The notes: a model not told the origin generated them from the sequence alone. Shown: positions 8,423 through 17,368, counted from the first letter of the stretch. The stretch is 64,000 bases of DNA from G963677085 sp963677085 (GCA_963677085.2 CAXXFH010000006.1:620001-684000), one strand, 5' to 3'. Program-made: numbers and translations.

Positions 8423-8502
8423 CGCATCCTATACGACCTGGCTGCAATCTATCAGCCGGCGAGAACGGCTTCGTCTCGTTCCCACGCTTTGGGACATACC
8501 GC

Positions 8503-8567
8503 TTTTCGTGTCTTTTTGTGCTTTTCGTGGCAAAGATAGCCACCAAAAACACGAAAAGGCACGAAAA
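8503..8567. repeat. long imperfect hairpin of CACGAAAA type (R3)
   Basis: Two 29-base arms built on TTTTCGTG / CACGAAAA units are imperfect reverse complements around a seven-base loop (8532-8538). A second copy lies at 25590-25677 and a partial one around 16278-16320. Confidence 0.75.
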
Positions 8568-8588
8568 CGGCGGACGATAGACGAGCGA

Positions 8589-8638
8589 CAACGATGATCT
8601 TGCGGAAACGGCGCTATCCTTGTCGCGGCCGAAACTGG
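8589..8638 (+). repeat. R5 dispersed repeat, copy 1
   Basis: Built around CGATGATCTTGCGGAA. It matches 50846-50895 over about 50 bases with scattered differences. Both copies are intergenic. Confidence 0.6.
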
Positions 8639-8662
8639 TTTTATTACATGATTAGAGTGTGC

Positions 8663-8679
8663 CACTGGCTCCGCCAGTG
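8663..8679. repeat. P1 palindrome
   Basis: CACTGGCTCCGCCAGTG, a perfect seven-base stem with a three-base loop. Related copies lie at 7505, 8804, 43323, 45379, 48191, 48229, 49886 and 50792. Confidence 0.75.
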
Positions 8680-8803
8680 TTCGTATGGGCTTGGCAAGAA
8701 GACGAATCATTCGGGTAAAAGGCGACCGAGGGATGGATCGTCAATATGCCGCTGCACCGTTTTTCGCATAACCTAAGTGAGAGGGGCGGTAACCCTGGCT
8801 CGG

Positions 8804-8820
8804 CACTGGCAAAGCCAGTG
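8804..8820. repeat. P1 palindrome
   Basis: CACTGGCAAAGCCAGTG, a perfect seven-base stem with loop AAA, followed by GGCAC as in other copies. Confidence 0.75.
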
Positions 8821-8989
8821 GCACACGGCGCACACGATAACTAATATTCTGTGTCGCATGTATGCCATTGGCCTCAGTGTGCTCCGAGAGACTGAAACGA
8901 AGGCGATCCTTTCCAGCAAGACGATCGTTGATTTGTAGTTGCGCCGTTTGTTAATGCTGTTCCTTTCTGAATGAGCTATTGGCTGCGTG

Positions 8990-10036
8990 TCATAGACGAT
9001 TGACAATATCCAGTATGGCGTCTGTACAGTTTTGTAGGTAGTCCGGGTTGACCTGTGTGCGACGGCCGCCGATGTCATGCACGCCTGTTGCAAGTTGCGT
9101 GAATGGCTTGCCCTCGGCGAATGCAACAACGCCCGTAGTTTGGAAGTCGCGTACGTTGACGAATCCGTTAGCGATGTTGGTGAATGTGAAAACATCTGGA
9201 TTAGAAGCCAATACTTCGCCAACAAATGTTTGTATTTTGTCCATTACCGAACTGTAGGCAGATGCCGGCCCCATATACTGTGTAAGGCGATTTTGGGGGA
9301 TAAGGTGGACTCTTGGAAGATCTCGCTTCGCATCAATTAGTTTGTTCGTAAATGAATAGTCAGAGTAAATTGAGGATGGTAATTGCAGGCCGTGAATCAA
9401 GGTAAAAGCATTTTGTATCGCCCTACGGGACGAATCATCTGCCATAGTGGGAAGCACCAGATGCGTGGCGGCAGAGAGTGCAATCTGCGTGTACATCGAA
9501 AAACTCGGGTTTGTATCGATGAATACTATGTCAAACTGATCGTCTACGGAGTTAATGAAGTCGGATATCCAGTCAGCTACTGCAAGCCACGAGTTCTGTC
9601 CCGGGATCTGAGCGTTAGCAAGTGTTGCAATGGCGTTAGATTGAAGTTCGAGTAGAGGGTCACCGGCGAGCAAGGTGACATTTGGCGGAATTGTGTTGTT
9701 GTGTTCTGTGGGGTTTGAGAGAAAGGCAGCTGAAGATATTGCGGGAACAGTGTAAGGAGACGGAAGTCGTGATTCAAAGTATCCTCCAACTGTACGACGT
9801 GGTTTCTCTGCTTGTAGGCCTGCAAGAGACCTGCTGCCGCCACCCATCAATCCACCGAGAAGTAATTCAGAGAGATTGGCTTGAGGGCATAAATCTAGAA
9901 CAAGGACTCGCTCGTCGGTACGTCGTTCAGCATAGATTGTGGCGGCTTGAAACAACAGGCTGGTCTTGCCGGTACCGCCTTTATTGTTCCAAAAGGCATA
10001 TCTCTTCATTTCTCGACTCCCGGACTTTGGTGTCAT
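8990..10036 (-). CDS. orphan ParA-family ATPase
   Basis: 348 residues. ParA/MinD-type P-loop ATPases move or position DNA or protein cargo. The deviant Walker A KGGTGKT is at residues 19-25 and a VLDLCPQANLSE stretch at about 45-56 matches the ParA family; IVFIDTNPSFS is the Walker B region. The start at 10036 has AAGGAAG seven bases upstream; an inner ATG at 10009 is also possible. No ParB, partition site or replication gene is nearby. Its G+C is about half in sampled lines, clearly below neighbouring genes, which suggests acquisition by transfer. Its cargo is unknown. Confidence 0.85.
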   Translation of the reverse strand: MTPKSGSREMKRYAFWNNKGGTGKTSLLFQAATIYAERRTDERVLVLDLCPQANLSELLLGGLMGGGSRSLAGLQAEKPRRTVGGYFESRLPSPYTVPAISSAAFLSNPTEHNNTIPPNVTLLAGDPLLELQSNAIATLANAQIPGQNSWLAVADWISDFINSVDDQFDIVFIDTNPSFSMYTQIALSAATHLVLPTMADDSSRRAIQNAFTLIHGLQLPSSIYSDYSFTNKLIDAKRDLPRVHLIPQNRLTQYMGPASAYSSVMDKIQTFVGEVLASNPDVFTFTNIANGFVNVRDFQTTGVVAFAEGKPFTQLATGVHDIGGRRTQVNPDYLQNCTDAILDIVNRL

Positions 10037-10325
10037 TGTTGTTCTTCCTTACCTACGTTGCCTGGGCAACTGGAGTCGGACAACTAGGTATTTGTCTTTC
10101 CCGTAGGCCCCATCTTGTGGCTTCATGGTATTCCATAATACGTGGGGGCACAATAATAATGAAGGTGGCGTGATTCAATCCTTCTGTGGGCCATTGCTGC
10201 GCTCAAAAGCTTTCCTTCCGCCAAAATCCCAAATTTTCCGGCCAATCCTCGGCCTCCCGTACGTTATACCTCTGTTGGAGAGCTATACACTTCGCGTTTC
10301 CCCTTCTTGAGCGGGGTTTTGGTTG

Positions 10326-10943
10326 ATGATGGTTCCGGTGGACGATGGTTCTGATGCCCAGTGGCAGGGGCATAGTGACCACGGGCATGGCGACGAAAGC
10401 CGCAGCGTGGACCGGCAATACAGTGCGGATCGGCGGTACGAGGAGTTTGTGATGCTCTTCGCGCGGACCGAGCCGGCGCTGCATAGCTTCGTCCTCAGCC
10501 TGGTGCCCAATTGGGCCGACGCCGAGGAGATTCTTCAGCAGACCAGCTTCATCCTCTGGCGGAAGTTCGATCAGTTTGAGCCGGGCAGCAGCTTTCGGCA
10601 TTGGGCTTGCCAGATTGCCCGATTCGAGGTGCTCAACTTCCGCAAAAAGCACCGCCGCGACCGGCATCTGTTCTGCGACGAGCTGTTCGAGAGTCTTACG
10701 GCCGAGGCGGTCGAGCAGACCGATCTGCGCGACGCCGAGCGGCACGCCCTGGCCGATTGCCTGACCAAGTTGCCCGAGAATCTGCGCGAACTGGTCGGCC
10801 GCTGCTACGCCGAAGGGGCCACGGTCAGACAGGTGGCCGAGCAGTTGGGACGCAGTGCCAATAGTGTGTACAAGCGGCTCAACCGGACGCGGGAAACGCT
10901 GTTGAAGTGCATCCGTCGAACCCTGTCGGCGGAGGGTTGCTGA
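10326..10943 (+). CDS. ECF RNA polymerase sigma factor, planctomycete type (module 1)
   Basis: About 205 residues, sigma-70 family ECF type, like the sigma factors common in Rhodopirellula and Verrucomicrobia. Region 2 is visible as NWADAEEILQQTSFILWRKF and HWACQIARFEVLNFRK; region 4 as LRELVGRCYAEGATVRQVAE with an HTH ending in SANSVYKRLNRTRE. An in-frame TTG and two ATG codons stand together at 10323-10331; an ATG is preferred. The stop overlaps the ATG of the next gene, so the two are translationally coupled. It should direct transcription of the downstream surface-protein genes, controlled by the FecR-type protein beside it; that link is inference from order. Confidence 0.9.
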   Translation: MMVPVDDGSDAQWQGHSDHGHGDESRSVDRQYSADRRYEEFVMLFARTEPALHSFVLSLVPNWADAEEILQQTSFILWRKFDQFEPGSSFRHWACQIARFEVLNFRKKHRRDRHLFCDELFESLTAEAVEQTDLRDAERHALADCLTKLPENLRELVGRCYAEGATVRQVAEQLGRSANSVYKRLNRTRETLLKCIRRTLSAEGC

Positions 10944-12574
10944 TGGCAGGCAAGGCAAACAAACAATCCGACCACCCGGAGCTGATGGAGTTGCTCGGTT
11001 CGCTCTGTAACGGTCCGCTCAGCGATGCCGAGCAGGATCGTCTCGAAGCGTTGTTGTTGAACGACGCCGACGCCCGGGCGACCTACTTAAGCTACCTGAA
11101 TCTGCACGCCAGCCTGCAACGCTACTGCTTCAGCCAGACGCCCATGTCGGCCTTGGACGATGAAGCGTTCGAGAGCGAGGTGTCGGAAGGCGTCGCGGCG
11201 GAGAAGGCTTTGGATTTTTCCGCCGGGCAGCAGGGCGATGCGATCGCGGGGCAGGGTGAGCCGAGCCTTGTGCGAACGGCCGCGAGCGGTCGCTGGGACG
11301 AATCGATGCGACGCCCATTGTATGTTTCGCTCTCGGTGGCGGCCTGTGCCGTGGTGGTCGTTCTCGCGGTATTGGCGATTATGCACCGGCCGGAGCGGAC
11401 GGCTCGCGACATTGCCGGACAAGAGGGCGACGAGCCGGCCGCGCCGCAGATTGCCGCGTTGGTGGCCGGCATGGCCGACTGCGAGTGGGCGGCGGGCAGT
11501 CCGGCGTTGGAGTCGGGCAATCAGGTTCCGCTCGATAAGCGATTCGAAATGACGAGCGGCCTGATCAAGCTCGTCTTTGGTCGTCGGGCACGATGTGTGC
11601 TGGAAGGGCCGGCCGTGTTTCGCGTGGTGTCGGCCGATTCGATTCGAATTGAGTCGGGGCGCGTAGCCGCCGAAGTGCCCGTCAGCGCGGTGGGATTCAC
11701 GGTAGGCACGCCCTGGGCCGACGTGGTCGACCTGGGTACGGAGTTCGGCGTGGGAGTGGATGCCAACGGGCCGATGGCCGTTCATGTGTTCAAAGGAAAG
11801 GTGCAGGTTAAGCCGCTGGTCGAGGGGCTCTCGCCCCAGACGCTCACGGCCGGGCAGGCCATCCAATTGGAGGCCCGGGGCGAAACGTTGTTTGTCGTCG
11901 AGTCGAGTCCTGCCGTGCGAACCGCGTTCGTCCGTCAGCTTCCGGTCGGGCCCGGCGGAGGCTACGCCGAGAACCGGTTCGACGAAGGGCGCGAAGGGTG
12001 GATGGTGACGTTCGACGGTCATTCACCCCCGTTGCACAAAACGGACGACGGTCCACACGGCGGCTACCTGGAGACGTTCGACGACGCGATGGGGCGTAAG
12101 CCGGCGGCCGGATCTTCGTCGAGGTTGGTGTCGGCCACCTTGGTGCCGGTTGTGGGGAAGGTCTATTTTTCGTTCATCGCACCGCACATTTTCCGCGGCG
12201 ATCATAGCGCGGCCTATGGGAAGACACTGGCCTACGACCTGCGCATTTCCGGCGGCGAACGGGTGGAAGACACGTTGTATTGCCGGTTGGCGGGCGGCGA
12301 CATCGAAGTGGCCTTTCCCGTGGCGACGCCCCCGAACGACGGCACCTGGACGCGGTGCGAAGTGCCGCTGGGGCCCGATCCTCGTTGGGTTCGTGCCGAC
12401 TTGAAAGATCATCCGCCGGCCACGGCCGAGGACTTGTTGGCCGTGTTGAAGGACTTGCGCCGCGTGATCTTGCCCGGCGAGTTTTATTACGGCAACGAAC
12501 GCGTGGGGCTAGACAACGTGGTGCTGGGAGAGAGCGGGGCAGGAAACGCTTCGGCCAAGGAAACGAACCCTTAG
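10943..12574 (+). CDS. membrane anti-sigma-like protein: FecR domain plus laminin B-like domain
   Basis: 543 residues. The ATG at 10943 overlaps the sigma stop (TGATG) and has GGAGGG upstream. The cytoplasmic N-terminus (about 1-120) resembles anti-sigma entry regions. One membrane helix lies at about 126-146 (VSLSVAACAVVVVLAVLAI). A FecR-type domain follows (about 205-295, with WADVVDLGTEFGVGVD). The C-terminal part (about 345-540) looks like a laminin B / domain IV module, with FDEGREGW and the stretch FIAPHIFRGDHSAAYGK. It probably senses an outside ligand and holds the sigma factor. FecR identity is firm; the laminin B call is by pattern only. Confidence 0.85.
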   Translation: MAGKANKQSDHPELMELLGSLCNGPLSDAEQDRLEALLLNDADARATYLSYLNLHASLQRYCFSQTPMSALDDEAFESEVSEGVAAEKALDFSAGQQGDAIAGQGEPSLVRTAASGRWDESMRRPLYVSLSVAACAVVVVLAVLAIMHRPERTARDIAGQEGDEPAAPQIAALVAGMADCEWAAGSPALESGNQVPLDKRFEMTSGLIKLVFGRRARCVLEGPAVFRVVSADSIRIESGRVAAEVPVSAVGFTVGTPWADVVDLGTEFGVGVDANGPMAVHVFKGKVQVKPLVEGLSPQTLTAGQAIQLEARGETLFVVESSPAVRTAFVRQLPVGPGGGYAENRFDEGREGWMVTFDGHSPPLHKTDDGPHGGYLETFDDAMGRKPAAGSSSRLVSATLVPVVGKVYFSFIAPHIFRGDHSAAYGKTLAYDLRISGGERVEDTLYCRLAGGDIEVAFPVATPPNDGTWTRCEVPLGPDPRWVRADLKDHPPATAEDLLAVLKDLRRVILPGEFYYGNERVGLDNVVLGESGAGNASAKETNP

Positions 12575-12615
12575 TGAAAGTCAACGTTGGGGCGACTGAA
12601 AAAGGAGTAGCTATC

Positions 12616-13434
12616 ATGCGTAGCAGACCGACGGGCATGGCGATGCTTCTGCTGGTTGCGCTGTGGGGCACGGGTGGTGAGGTTTGCGGTTCGGTGATCA
12701 GTTTCCAGGAAGGTGTCGCGCCCGACGCTGGTTACGTGGCCGATTCGACTTACGTTCGCAAGAATCAGGCCGATACCAAACAGGACGACGACCCGGACGA
12801 CGAGAACCTGATCGGTGTCTTTATGAACACTGATGAAATGCGTGGCCTGTTCGCCTTCGATCTAAGCGATCTGGCCGCGGCGGCCAGTTCCGGGCAAACG
12901 ATCCAGGTGGATTCGGTTTCGTTGACGCTCACGGGCCGCGGTGGCGGGGTCGGCAGCGTAAGCGACATGCAGTTGACCCTGCACCAATACGACTTCGCTT
13001 TCGTGGAAGCTGACGTCACGTGGAACGATCCCGACGGCGACGGTTCGGCGGTCAGCGGCGACACCACCGCCGGCGGTACGCTGGGGGCCGTGTTGAGCGT
13101 GGTCTCGGGCGTCAACCCGAACACGACCGGCCCGATCGTTTTCGCCAATTCCGTCGATTTCGTTTCGGCGGTTGCGGCGGCGTTGGGAGGCGGCGACAAG
13201 ACCTTGCGCCTATTGGCTCGTCGCACCGGGGGAACGACAACCGGCGACGGCAGCAACCTGGTGCGAACCTGGGACGAAACGGCCTCGGTCGCGGCAAATC
13301 GGCCGTTGTTGAGCATTGAGTATTCGGTGGTGCCCGAGCCGGGGACGCTGGGACTGTTGGCGGTGGTGGCCATTGTTTTGAGTGGTTGGGCTGTCCGACG
13401 CCGAGCGGTTTGTTGTCGCTCATCCTCGGGCTGA
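12616..13434 (+). CDS. PEP-CTERM protein with DNRLRE-like domain
   Basis: 272 residues from the ATG at 12616, chosen for the AAAGGAG eight bases upstream and the signal peptide that follows (MAMLLLVALWGTGGEVCGS). The mature part resembles DNRLRE-type surface domains: DSTYVRKNQ, then RGLFAFDLSDL and a late ADVTWNDPDGDG. The C-terminus is a PEP-CTERM sorting signal: VPEPGTLGLLAVVAIVLSGW followed by arginines. Such proteins are cut and anchored by an exosortase; none is in the window. It lies directly downstream of the sigma/anti-sigma pair. Confidence 0.85.
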   Translation: MRSRPTGMAMLLLVALWGTGGEVCGSVISFQEGVAPDAGYVADSTYVRKNQADTKQDDDPDDENLIGVFMNTDEMRGLFAFDLSDLAAAASSGQTIQVDSVSLTLTGRGGGVGSVSDMQLTLHQYDFAFVEADVTWNDPDGDGSAVSGDTTAGGTLGAVLSVVSGVNPNTTGPIVFANSVDFVSAVAAALGGGDKTLRLLARRTGGTTTGDGSNLVRTWDETASVAANRPLLSIEYSVVPEPGTLGLLAVVAIVLSGWAVRRRAVCCRSSSG

Positions 13435-13491
13435 CGGGCTTCACGGTGTTTCGCCATGTAATGACACATTTCTTCTTCCGCAAGCAAAAAC

Positions 13492-14175
13492 ATGGATTTG
13501 GCCATGAAAAAAACAACGATCGTCAACAGATTGGTGCGAAGCCTTGTCACCGTCGGAGTTTTGCTTGCCGCAGGCGGCGCGGTGAAAGCAGAGTTGATCA
13601 ACTCGGTTACCATCGAATCGGCCAACAGCGGCACGAACTACGTGGGCGGCGAAGGGGCCGTTCACCTAGTCGACCAGTCGGGCTTGAATACCACCACGCT
13701 GGAGCACACCAACGCGGTCGCGGCCAACTCGTACCACGTCAATCTGAAGGATTCCGAGGGTCTTCCCATTGGGCCGGTAACAGTTGTATTCGACCTGGGC
13801 GACGTTTATTCGGTGGGGTCGACTCGCATCTGGAATTTGAACTGGGAACTCACCGATCGGCTTATCCGAGGCACGAAGAACCTGACCGTGGAATCGTCGG
13901 TCGACGGATCGACGTTCTCGAGTGTTGCAGCGCTCGAACTCGCCAAGGCTCCGGGAACACCGGACTACACGGGCGAAACGTTCACCTTCGCCGAAGCGCC
14001 GGAGGCTCGGTACATCAAATTCACCTTGGTCGACAACTATGGGCACGATTCTTTCATCGGCCTGAGCGAAGTGCGGTTTTACGAAAGCGTTGTTCCCGAG
14101 CCCAGCGTGTTTCTCCTTATGACATGTGGTTTTGTCGGGCTGGGGTTCTATGGTTGGCGACGAAGAATCCGCTAA
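13492..14175 (+). CDS. PEP-CTERM protein, discoidin-like
   Basis: 227 residues; the start may instead be the ATG at 13504, which gives a cleaner signal peptide (MKKTTIVNRLVRSL). The mature domain has features of a carbohydrate-binding F5/8 type C (discoidin) fold, such as VTVVFDLGDVYSVGSTRIWN and a late ARYIKFTLVDNYG before SEVRFYE. The tail is VPEPSVFLLMTCGFVGLGFYGWRRR, a PEP-CTERM signal. It would be exported and surface-anchored, possibly binding glycan. It is the second surface gene of module 1. Confidence 0.82.
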   Translation: MDLAMKKTTIVNRLVRSLVTVGVLLAAGGAVKAELINSVTIESANSGTNYVGGEGAVHLVDQSGLNTTTLEHTNAVAANSYHVNLKDSEGLPIGPVTVVFDLGDVYSVGSTRIWNLNWELTDRLIRGTKNLTVESSVDGSTFSSVAALELAKAPGTPDYTGETFTFAEAPEARYIKFTLVDNYGHDSFIGLSEVRFYESVVPEPSVFLLMTCGFVGLGFYGWRRRIR

Positions 14176-14249
14176 CCACGACATCGTTTCAGAAGGCGCT
14201 TATGCCATCGAACGGAAATCAACTTTCATTACTTCTTGGGAGTTCTACA

Positions 14250-14996
14250 ATGAAAATCTCATACGTTTTCATCGTGCTAGCAGTTACCGCCATGATGATC
14301 GCTTGCTTGGCCGGATCGGCGAGCGCCACCGTCATGGCCATCGATTCCGTCATCACCAGTGGCGATACGTTGGAATCGATTACCGTTGGCTCCACAACCT
14401 ACAGCGTGCTGACATCGCCCACGAGCATTACGGACAATAGCAGTACTCTGGATGTTATTCACAAGGATGCTACCGCGCCGGCCGACTTGGCCGCGGCGAT
14501 CGGCGATTTCGATCTCGGCAACGGCTCGTTGAACGCTAGCTACGAGGCCCAATTCGGAGGAGCGCTGGCCGACGATAGCCTGATCTTCCTGTTCAACAAC
14601 GACAGTAGTCCTCGGCCGGGTGATTCGGCCACGGTATACGCTATCGATGAGAACGGCAATCAGCTTGGTGCGGACTCGGGAACGATCAATTTTAGGGACT
14701 TCTGGGACGCGGAGGCAGAGACGACGATGCCTGAGTTGGTAGGATCTACCTCCTACCACCGAACCACCGGGGGTTCATCGACAACAGGGCTGTCTCGCGT
14801 CTTGGTCGGGGTGGCGTTCACGCTCACCGACCTGGGGCTCGATGGCCTGGGGGCAACCGGAATCGAAATCTCGACATCCACTGTCGACACGCAGGCCGTC
14901 GGCTTGGCCGCAGTGCCGGAGCCGTCCAGCGTCGTGCTTGCTCTTGGTGGTTTTCTGGCACTAGGGGTGATTGCCGCCTGCCGAAAGCGGCGATAG
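14250..14996 (+). CDS. PEP-CTERM protein of unknown function
   Basis: 248 residues from the ATG at 14250; the much longer frame upstream overlaps the previous gene and is rejected. A signal peptide is clear (YVFIVLAVTAMMIACLAGSASA). The mature part has no domain I recognise. The C-terminus VPEPSSVVLALGGFLALGVI with CRKRR is a PEP-CTERM sorting signal. No strong ribosome site is visible. It is the third surface protein of module 1 and is probably expressed with the two before it. Confidence 0.8.
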   Translation: MKISYVFIVLAVTAMMIACLAGSASATVMAIDSVITSGDTLESITVGSTTYSVLTSPTSITDNSSTLDVIHKDATAPADLAAAIGDFDLGNGSLNASYEAQFGGALADDSLIFLFNNDSSPRPGDSATVYAIDENGNQLGADSGTINFRDFWDAEAETTMPELVGSTSYHRTTGGSSTTGLSRVLVGVAFTLTDLGLDGLGATGIEISTSTVDTQAVGLAAVPEPSSVVLALGGFLALGVIAACRKRR

Positions 14997-15092
14997 TGCG
15001 GGTTTCGTGCCGTCCGACGCCGGAGAGAGGGTGCGTGTGTGTGGGCTCGTCGAGGGTGCTGTCGCGCGTAACAGATTCGCCGTGGTATTGCC

Positions 15093-16004
15093 ATGAAACG
15101 ATTTCGAACCGATGGTTTCACACTCGTCGAACTGTTGGTGGTGATTGCCATCATCGGTATTCTGATTGCGCTGTTGTTGCCGGCCGTGCAGTCTGCCCGG
15201 GAAGCCGCGCGGCGGATGCAGTGTACGAACAATCTGCGCCAAATCGGCTTGGCGATGCACGGCTATCACGCGACACACCGCTCGTTTCCTGCGGGATCGG
15301 CATGGGGACCAGGTAGCGGGGGCACCCGCGTGGGCGTTCACGTTTGCCTGTTACCCTATCTGGAACAGCAGAGCCTGTACGAGAGTATCGACCAAGACAA
15401 GTCGGTGTTCGACACAGCGAACGTCCCGGTGGGCAAGCAGATCGCGCCGCCGTTCGTTTGTCCCAGCGACGGCCAGGAACTCTACGACGGGGCCGACAGT
15501 GGCCGACAGTGGCTCAATACGAACTACGTTGGCGTGATGGGACCGGGGCGGGGGACGAAAGTCGTCGATGTGGAAGACGACTCCCACTGCGGCACCTACG
15601 CGAAAGACGGAGTGTTTTTCCCTTATAGCGGCACCCGTATTGCAGATATCCGCGACGGTACGTCGAACACGTTGGCCTTTGGCGAACGTACGTATCAGCT
15701 TCGGGTGTGGACGAAGGGTGCCTTCTACGGCGGCAGTGTTAACGACCCATCGGAGATTTGTGTCTTTTCCTCGAAAAACGTTCGCTGGGCAATCAACTCC
15801 GATCCGGCCGTTTTGACCTACGGCGGCTCCTCGGGCAGCACGTGTTTGTTCAACGACCTGTTCTTCGGCAGCCGCCACCCGGGCGGGGCCAACTTCTGCA
15901 TGGCCGACGGCAGCGTCCACTTCGTCAACGAGACCATCCCGCTGCCGGTCTTCGGCGACATGGCGACGATCGCCGGCGGCGAACTCAACGAGTGGATGCC
16001 CTAG
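15093..16004 (+). CDS. DUF1559 prepilin-like protein (module 1)
   Basis: 303 residues. The N-terminus is a type IV prepilin-like signal (GFTLVELLVVIAIIGILIAL) followed by LLPAVQSAREAARRMQCTNN, the hallmark of the DUF1559 family that is greatly expanded in planctomycetes. The C-terminal signature HPGGANFCMADGSVHFVN is present. DUF1559 proteins are exported, probably processed by a prepilin peptidase, and of unknown role. A paralogue closes the equivalent part of module 2 at 20260. Confidence 0.93.
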   Translation: MKRFRTDGFTLVELLVVIAIIGILIALLLPAVQSAREAARRMQCTNNLRQIGLAMHGYHATHRSFPAGSAWGPGSGGTRVGVHVCLLPYLEQQSLYESIDQDKSVFDTANVPVGKQIAPPFVCPSDGQELYDGADSGRQWLNTNYVGVMGPGRGTKVVDVEDDSHCGTYAKDGVFFPYSGTRIADIRDGTSNTLAFGERTYQLRVWTKGAFYGGSVNDPSEICVFSSKNVRWAINSDPAVLTYGGSSGSTCLFNDLFFGSRHPGGANFCMADGSVHFVNETIPLPVFGDMATIAGGELNEWMP

Positions 16005-16054
16005 CGGCCGCCGCCGTTCGCCCAATCTTCGGTGCGTTCTCGCCTCGCCCCTTC

Positions 16055-16399
16055 GGCGTAGGTATCTACACAAGTCAACCAGCGTGCTCGCTCGACCGTT
16101 CGATTTCCGAACGTACTCGAACCTTTTGGCATGTAATGGGTTGTGCGTTTCTTGTTTACCATGAAGAATTCTCTCGCAAAGGCGCCAAGCTGAAAGGCTT
16201 TCTCTTTGCGCCTTTGCGAGAGCTATTTTCTTCCTCTTTCACGTCTTACAAATGGGCATCGCCGTATCGAGGAGTCTTCCCGTTTCCTTTTTTCCTTCGT
16301 GTTCTTCGTGACCTTCGTGGTTTTTATCCTGCTATCTGAACCTACGGCAACGAAACGCCTTCGGTTTTCCGCGAGGCGAGATGTGTAGATACCTATGCC
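16055..16399. mobile_element. possible MITE-like element with 18-base inverted ends
   Basis: The left end GGCGTAGGTATCTACACA (16055-16072) is repeated inverted as TGTGTAGATACCTATGCC (16382-16399), 17 of 18 bases matching. The 345 bases hold no transposase. They enclose the R4 hairpin and a CTTCGTG-type repeat tract. No clear target duplication was seen, so mobility is uncertain. Confidence 0.45.
16171..16222. repeat. R4 hairpin repeat (CGCAAAGGCGC type)
   Basis: Perfect 15-base arms CTCTCGCAAAGGCGC (16171-16185) and GCGCCTTTGCGAGAG (16208-16222). A diverged copy lies at 25736-25786. Confidence 0.75.
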
Positions 16400-16813
16400 C
16401 CTTCGGGGAGAAGGGCCGTCTTGGTACGAGTCGTTTTCCGCTCGACGGCCACTCCTCGGCAACGCCTTGTCTTGCAGCGGCTTCACCCTCTATCGATCGG
16501 GGTAGTTGTACCCCATCTTGATGCCGAAACGACGGCAATCGCAGAAATTCGCTAAAAATCGAGGCCGTCTGCCGCAAGGTTTTGCATTTCCGCGCCCTTT
16601 ACTTGTAAGAGTGTCTCCCAAAACGGCATCCTCACTTGCCACGAGCGAAATGGTGGCGGCGAGGTTGCCGGGCGAGGGTGGATTACAGCGGTTGGGGCGT
16701 TTTTTTAGAGGCAGCTTTGTTGGGCATTTCCTCATCTGCTGTGCAGCCCTTTGCCCCCGGCCTCTTTCTCCGCGGGGGAGAGGGGAGAAGAGTGTCAGTC
16801 GGTGAGTCTTGTC

Positions 16814-17368
16814 ATGCCTGAGAATCCCGCGGCGGAATGCGAAAAACGCGAACGTGACCAGCGGTTTTTGAAGCTACTCGCGCAACACGAGTTGCGGTTG
16901 GCGTCGTTCGTGCATGCGTTGGTGCCGCATTGGCGCGATGCCGAGGAGATTTTGCAGGAAACGCGCGTCCAGCTTTGGGAAGAGTTCGAGCGTTTCGACG
17001 AGGGGTCGGATTTCGCCGCCTGGGCCTGCACGCTGGCGAAGTACCAGATTCTTACCTACCGCAAGCGACAGTCGCGGCAGCCGGCGTTTAGCGAGGCCAT
17101 GCTCGATCGGCTTGCGTCGAAAGCCACGCATCCGCCACAGCCGGAAGACGACCGGCGGTTGGCCGCGTTGGCCCAGTGCGTTCGAAAACTGGGGCAGTCC
17201 GCGCGCACGTTGTTGGAACGCTGTTACGTCGACGGGATCAAGATCAAGGATGTCGCCGAGGAGTTGGGCCGTTCGGTGCCTGGGACATATTCCACTCTGT
17301 CGCGTATTCGCAAATCGCTTTTGGAATGTGTGCGAGATCGTCTTCAGCTCGAAGGAGACGGCCCGTGA
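16814..17368 (+). CDS. ECF RNA polymerase sigma factor, planctomycete type (module 2)
   Basis: 184 residues from the ATG at 16814; the frame is open further upstream but without family similarity. It parallels the module 1 sigma factor: HWRDAEEILQETRVQLWEEF and AAWACTLAKYQILTYRKR in region 2, SARTLLERCYVDGIKIKDVA and an HTH ending in TYSTLSRIRKSLLECV in region 4. Its stop TGA overlaps the GTG start of the next gene, so the pair is translationally coupled. It probably drives the downstream surface genes from 19224 on. Confidence 0.9.
   Translation: MPENPAAECEKRERDQRFLKLLAQHELRLASFVHALVPHWRDAEEILQETRVQLWEEFERFDEGSDFAAWACTLAKYQILTYRKRQSRQPAFSEAMLDRLASKATHPPQPEDDRRLAALAQCVRKLGQSARTLLERCYVDGIKIKDVAEELGRSVPGTYSTLSRIRKSLLECVRDRLQLEGDGP

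Larger units (their letters stand above)
8423..8989. other. 567-base spacer rich in repeats
   Basis: No gene is supported. It holds a partial P5 palindrome (8477-8494), a long hairpin repeat (8503-8567), a repeat shared with 50846-50895, and two P1 palindromes (8663-8679 and 8804-8820). The rest shows no recognised structure. Confidence 0.6.
16005..16813. other. 809-base spacer between the two sigma modules
   Basis: No gene is supported. It contains an element bounded by 18-base inverted repeats (16055-16399), with a hairpin repeat inside it. From 16400 to 16813 nothing is recognised except a CCCCTTCGGGG hairpin at 16398-16408. Confidence 0.6.

Noticed and set aside
13386..14249. Long plus-strand frame that would extend the PEP-CTERM protein at 14250 upstream by 288 codons
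   Set aside because: It overlaps the PEP-CTERM gene at 13492 in another frame, and a signal peptide begins exactly at the ATG at 14250.
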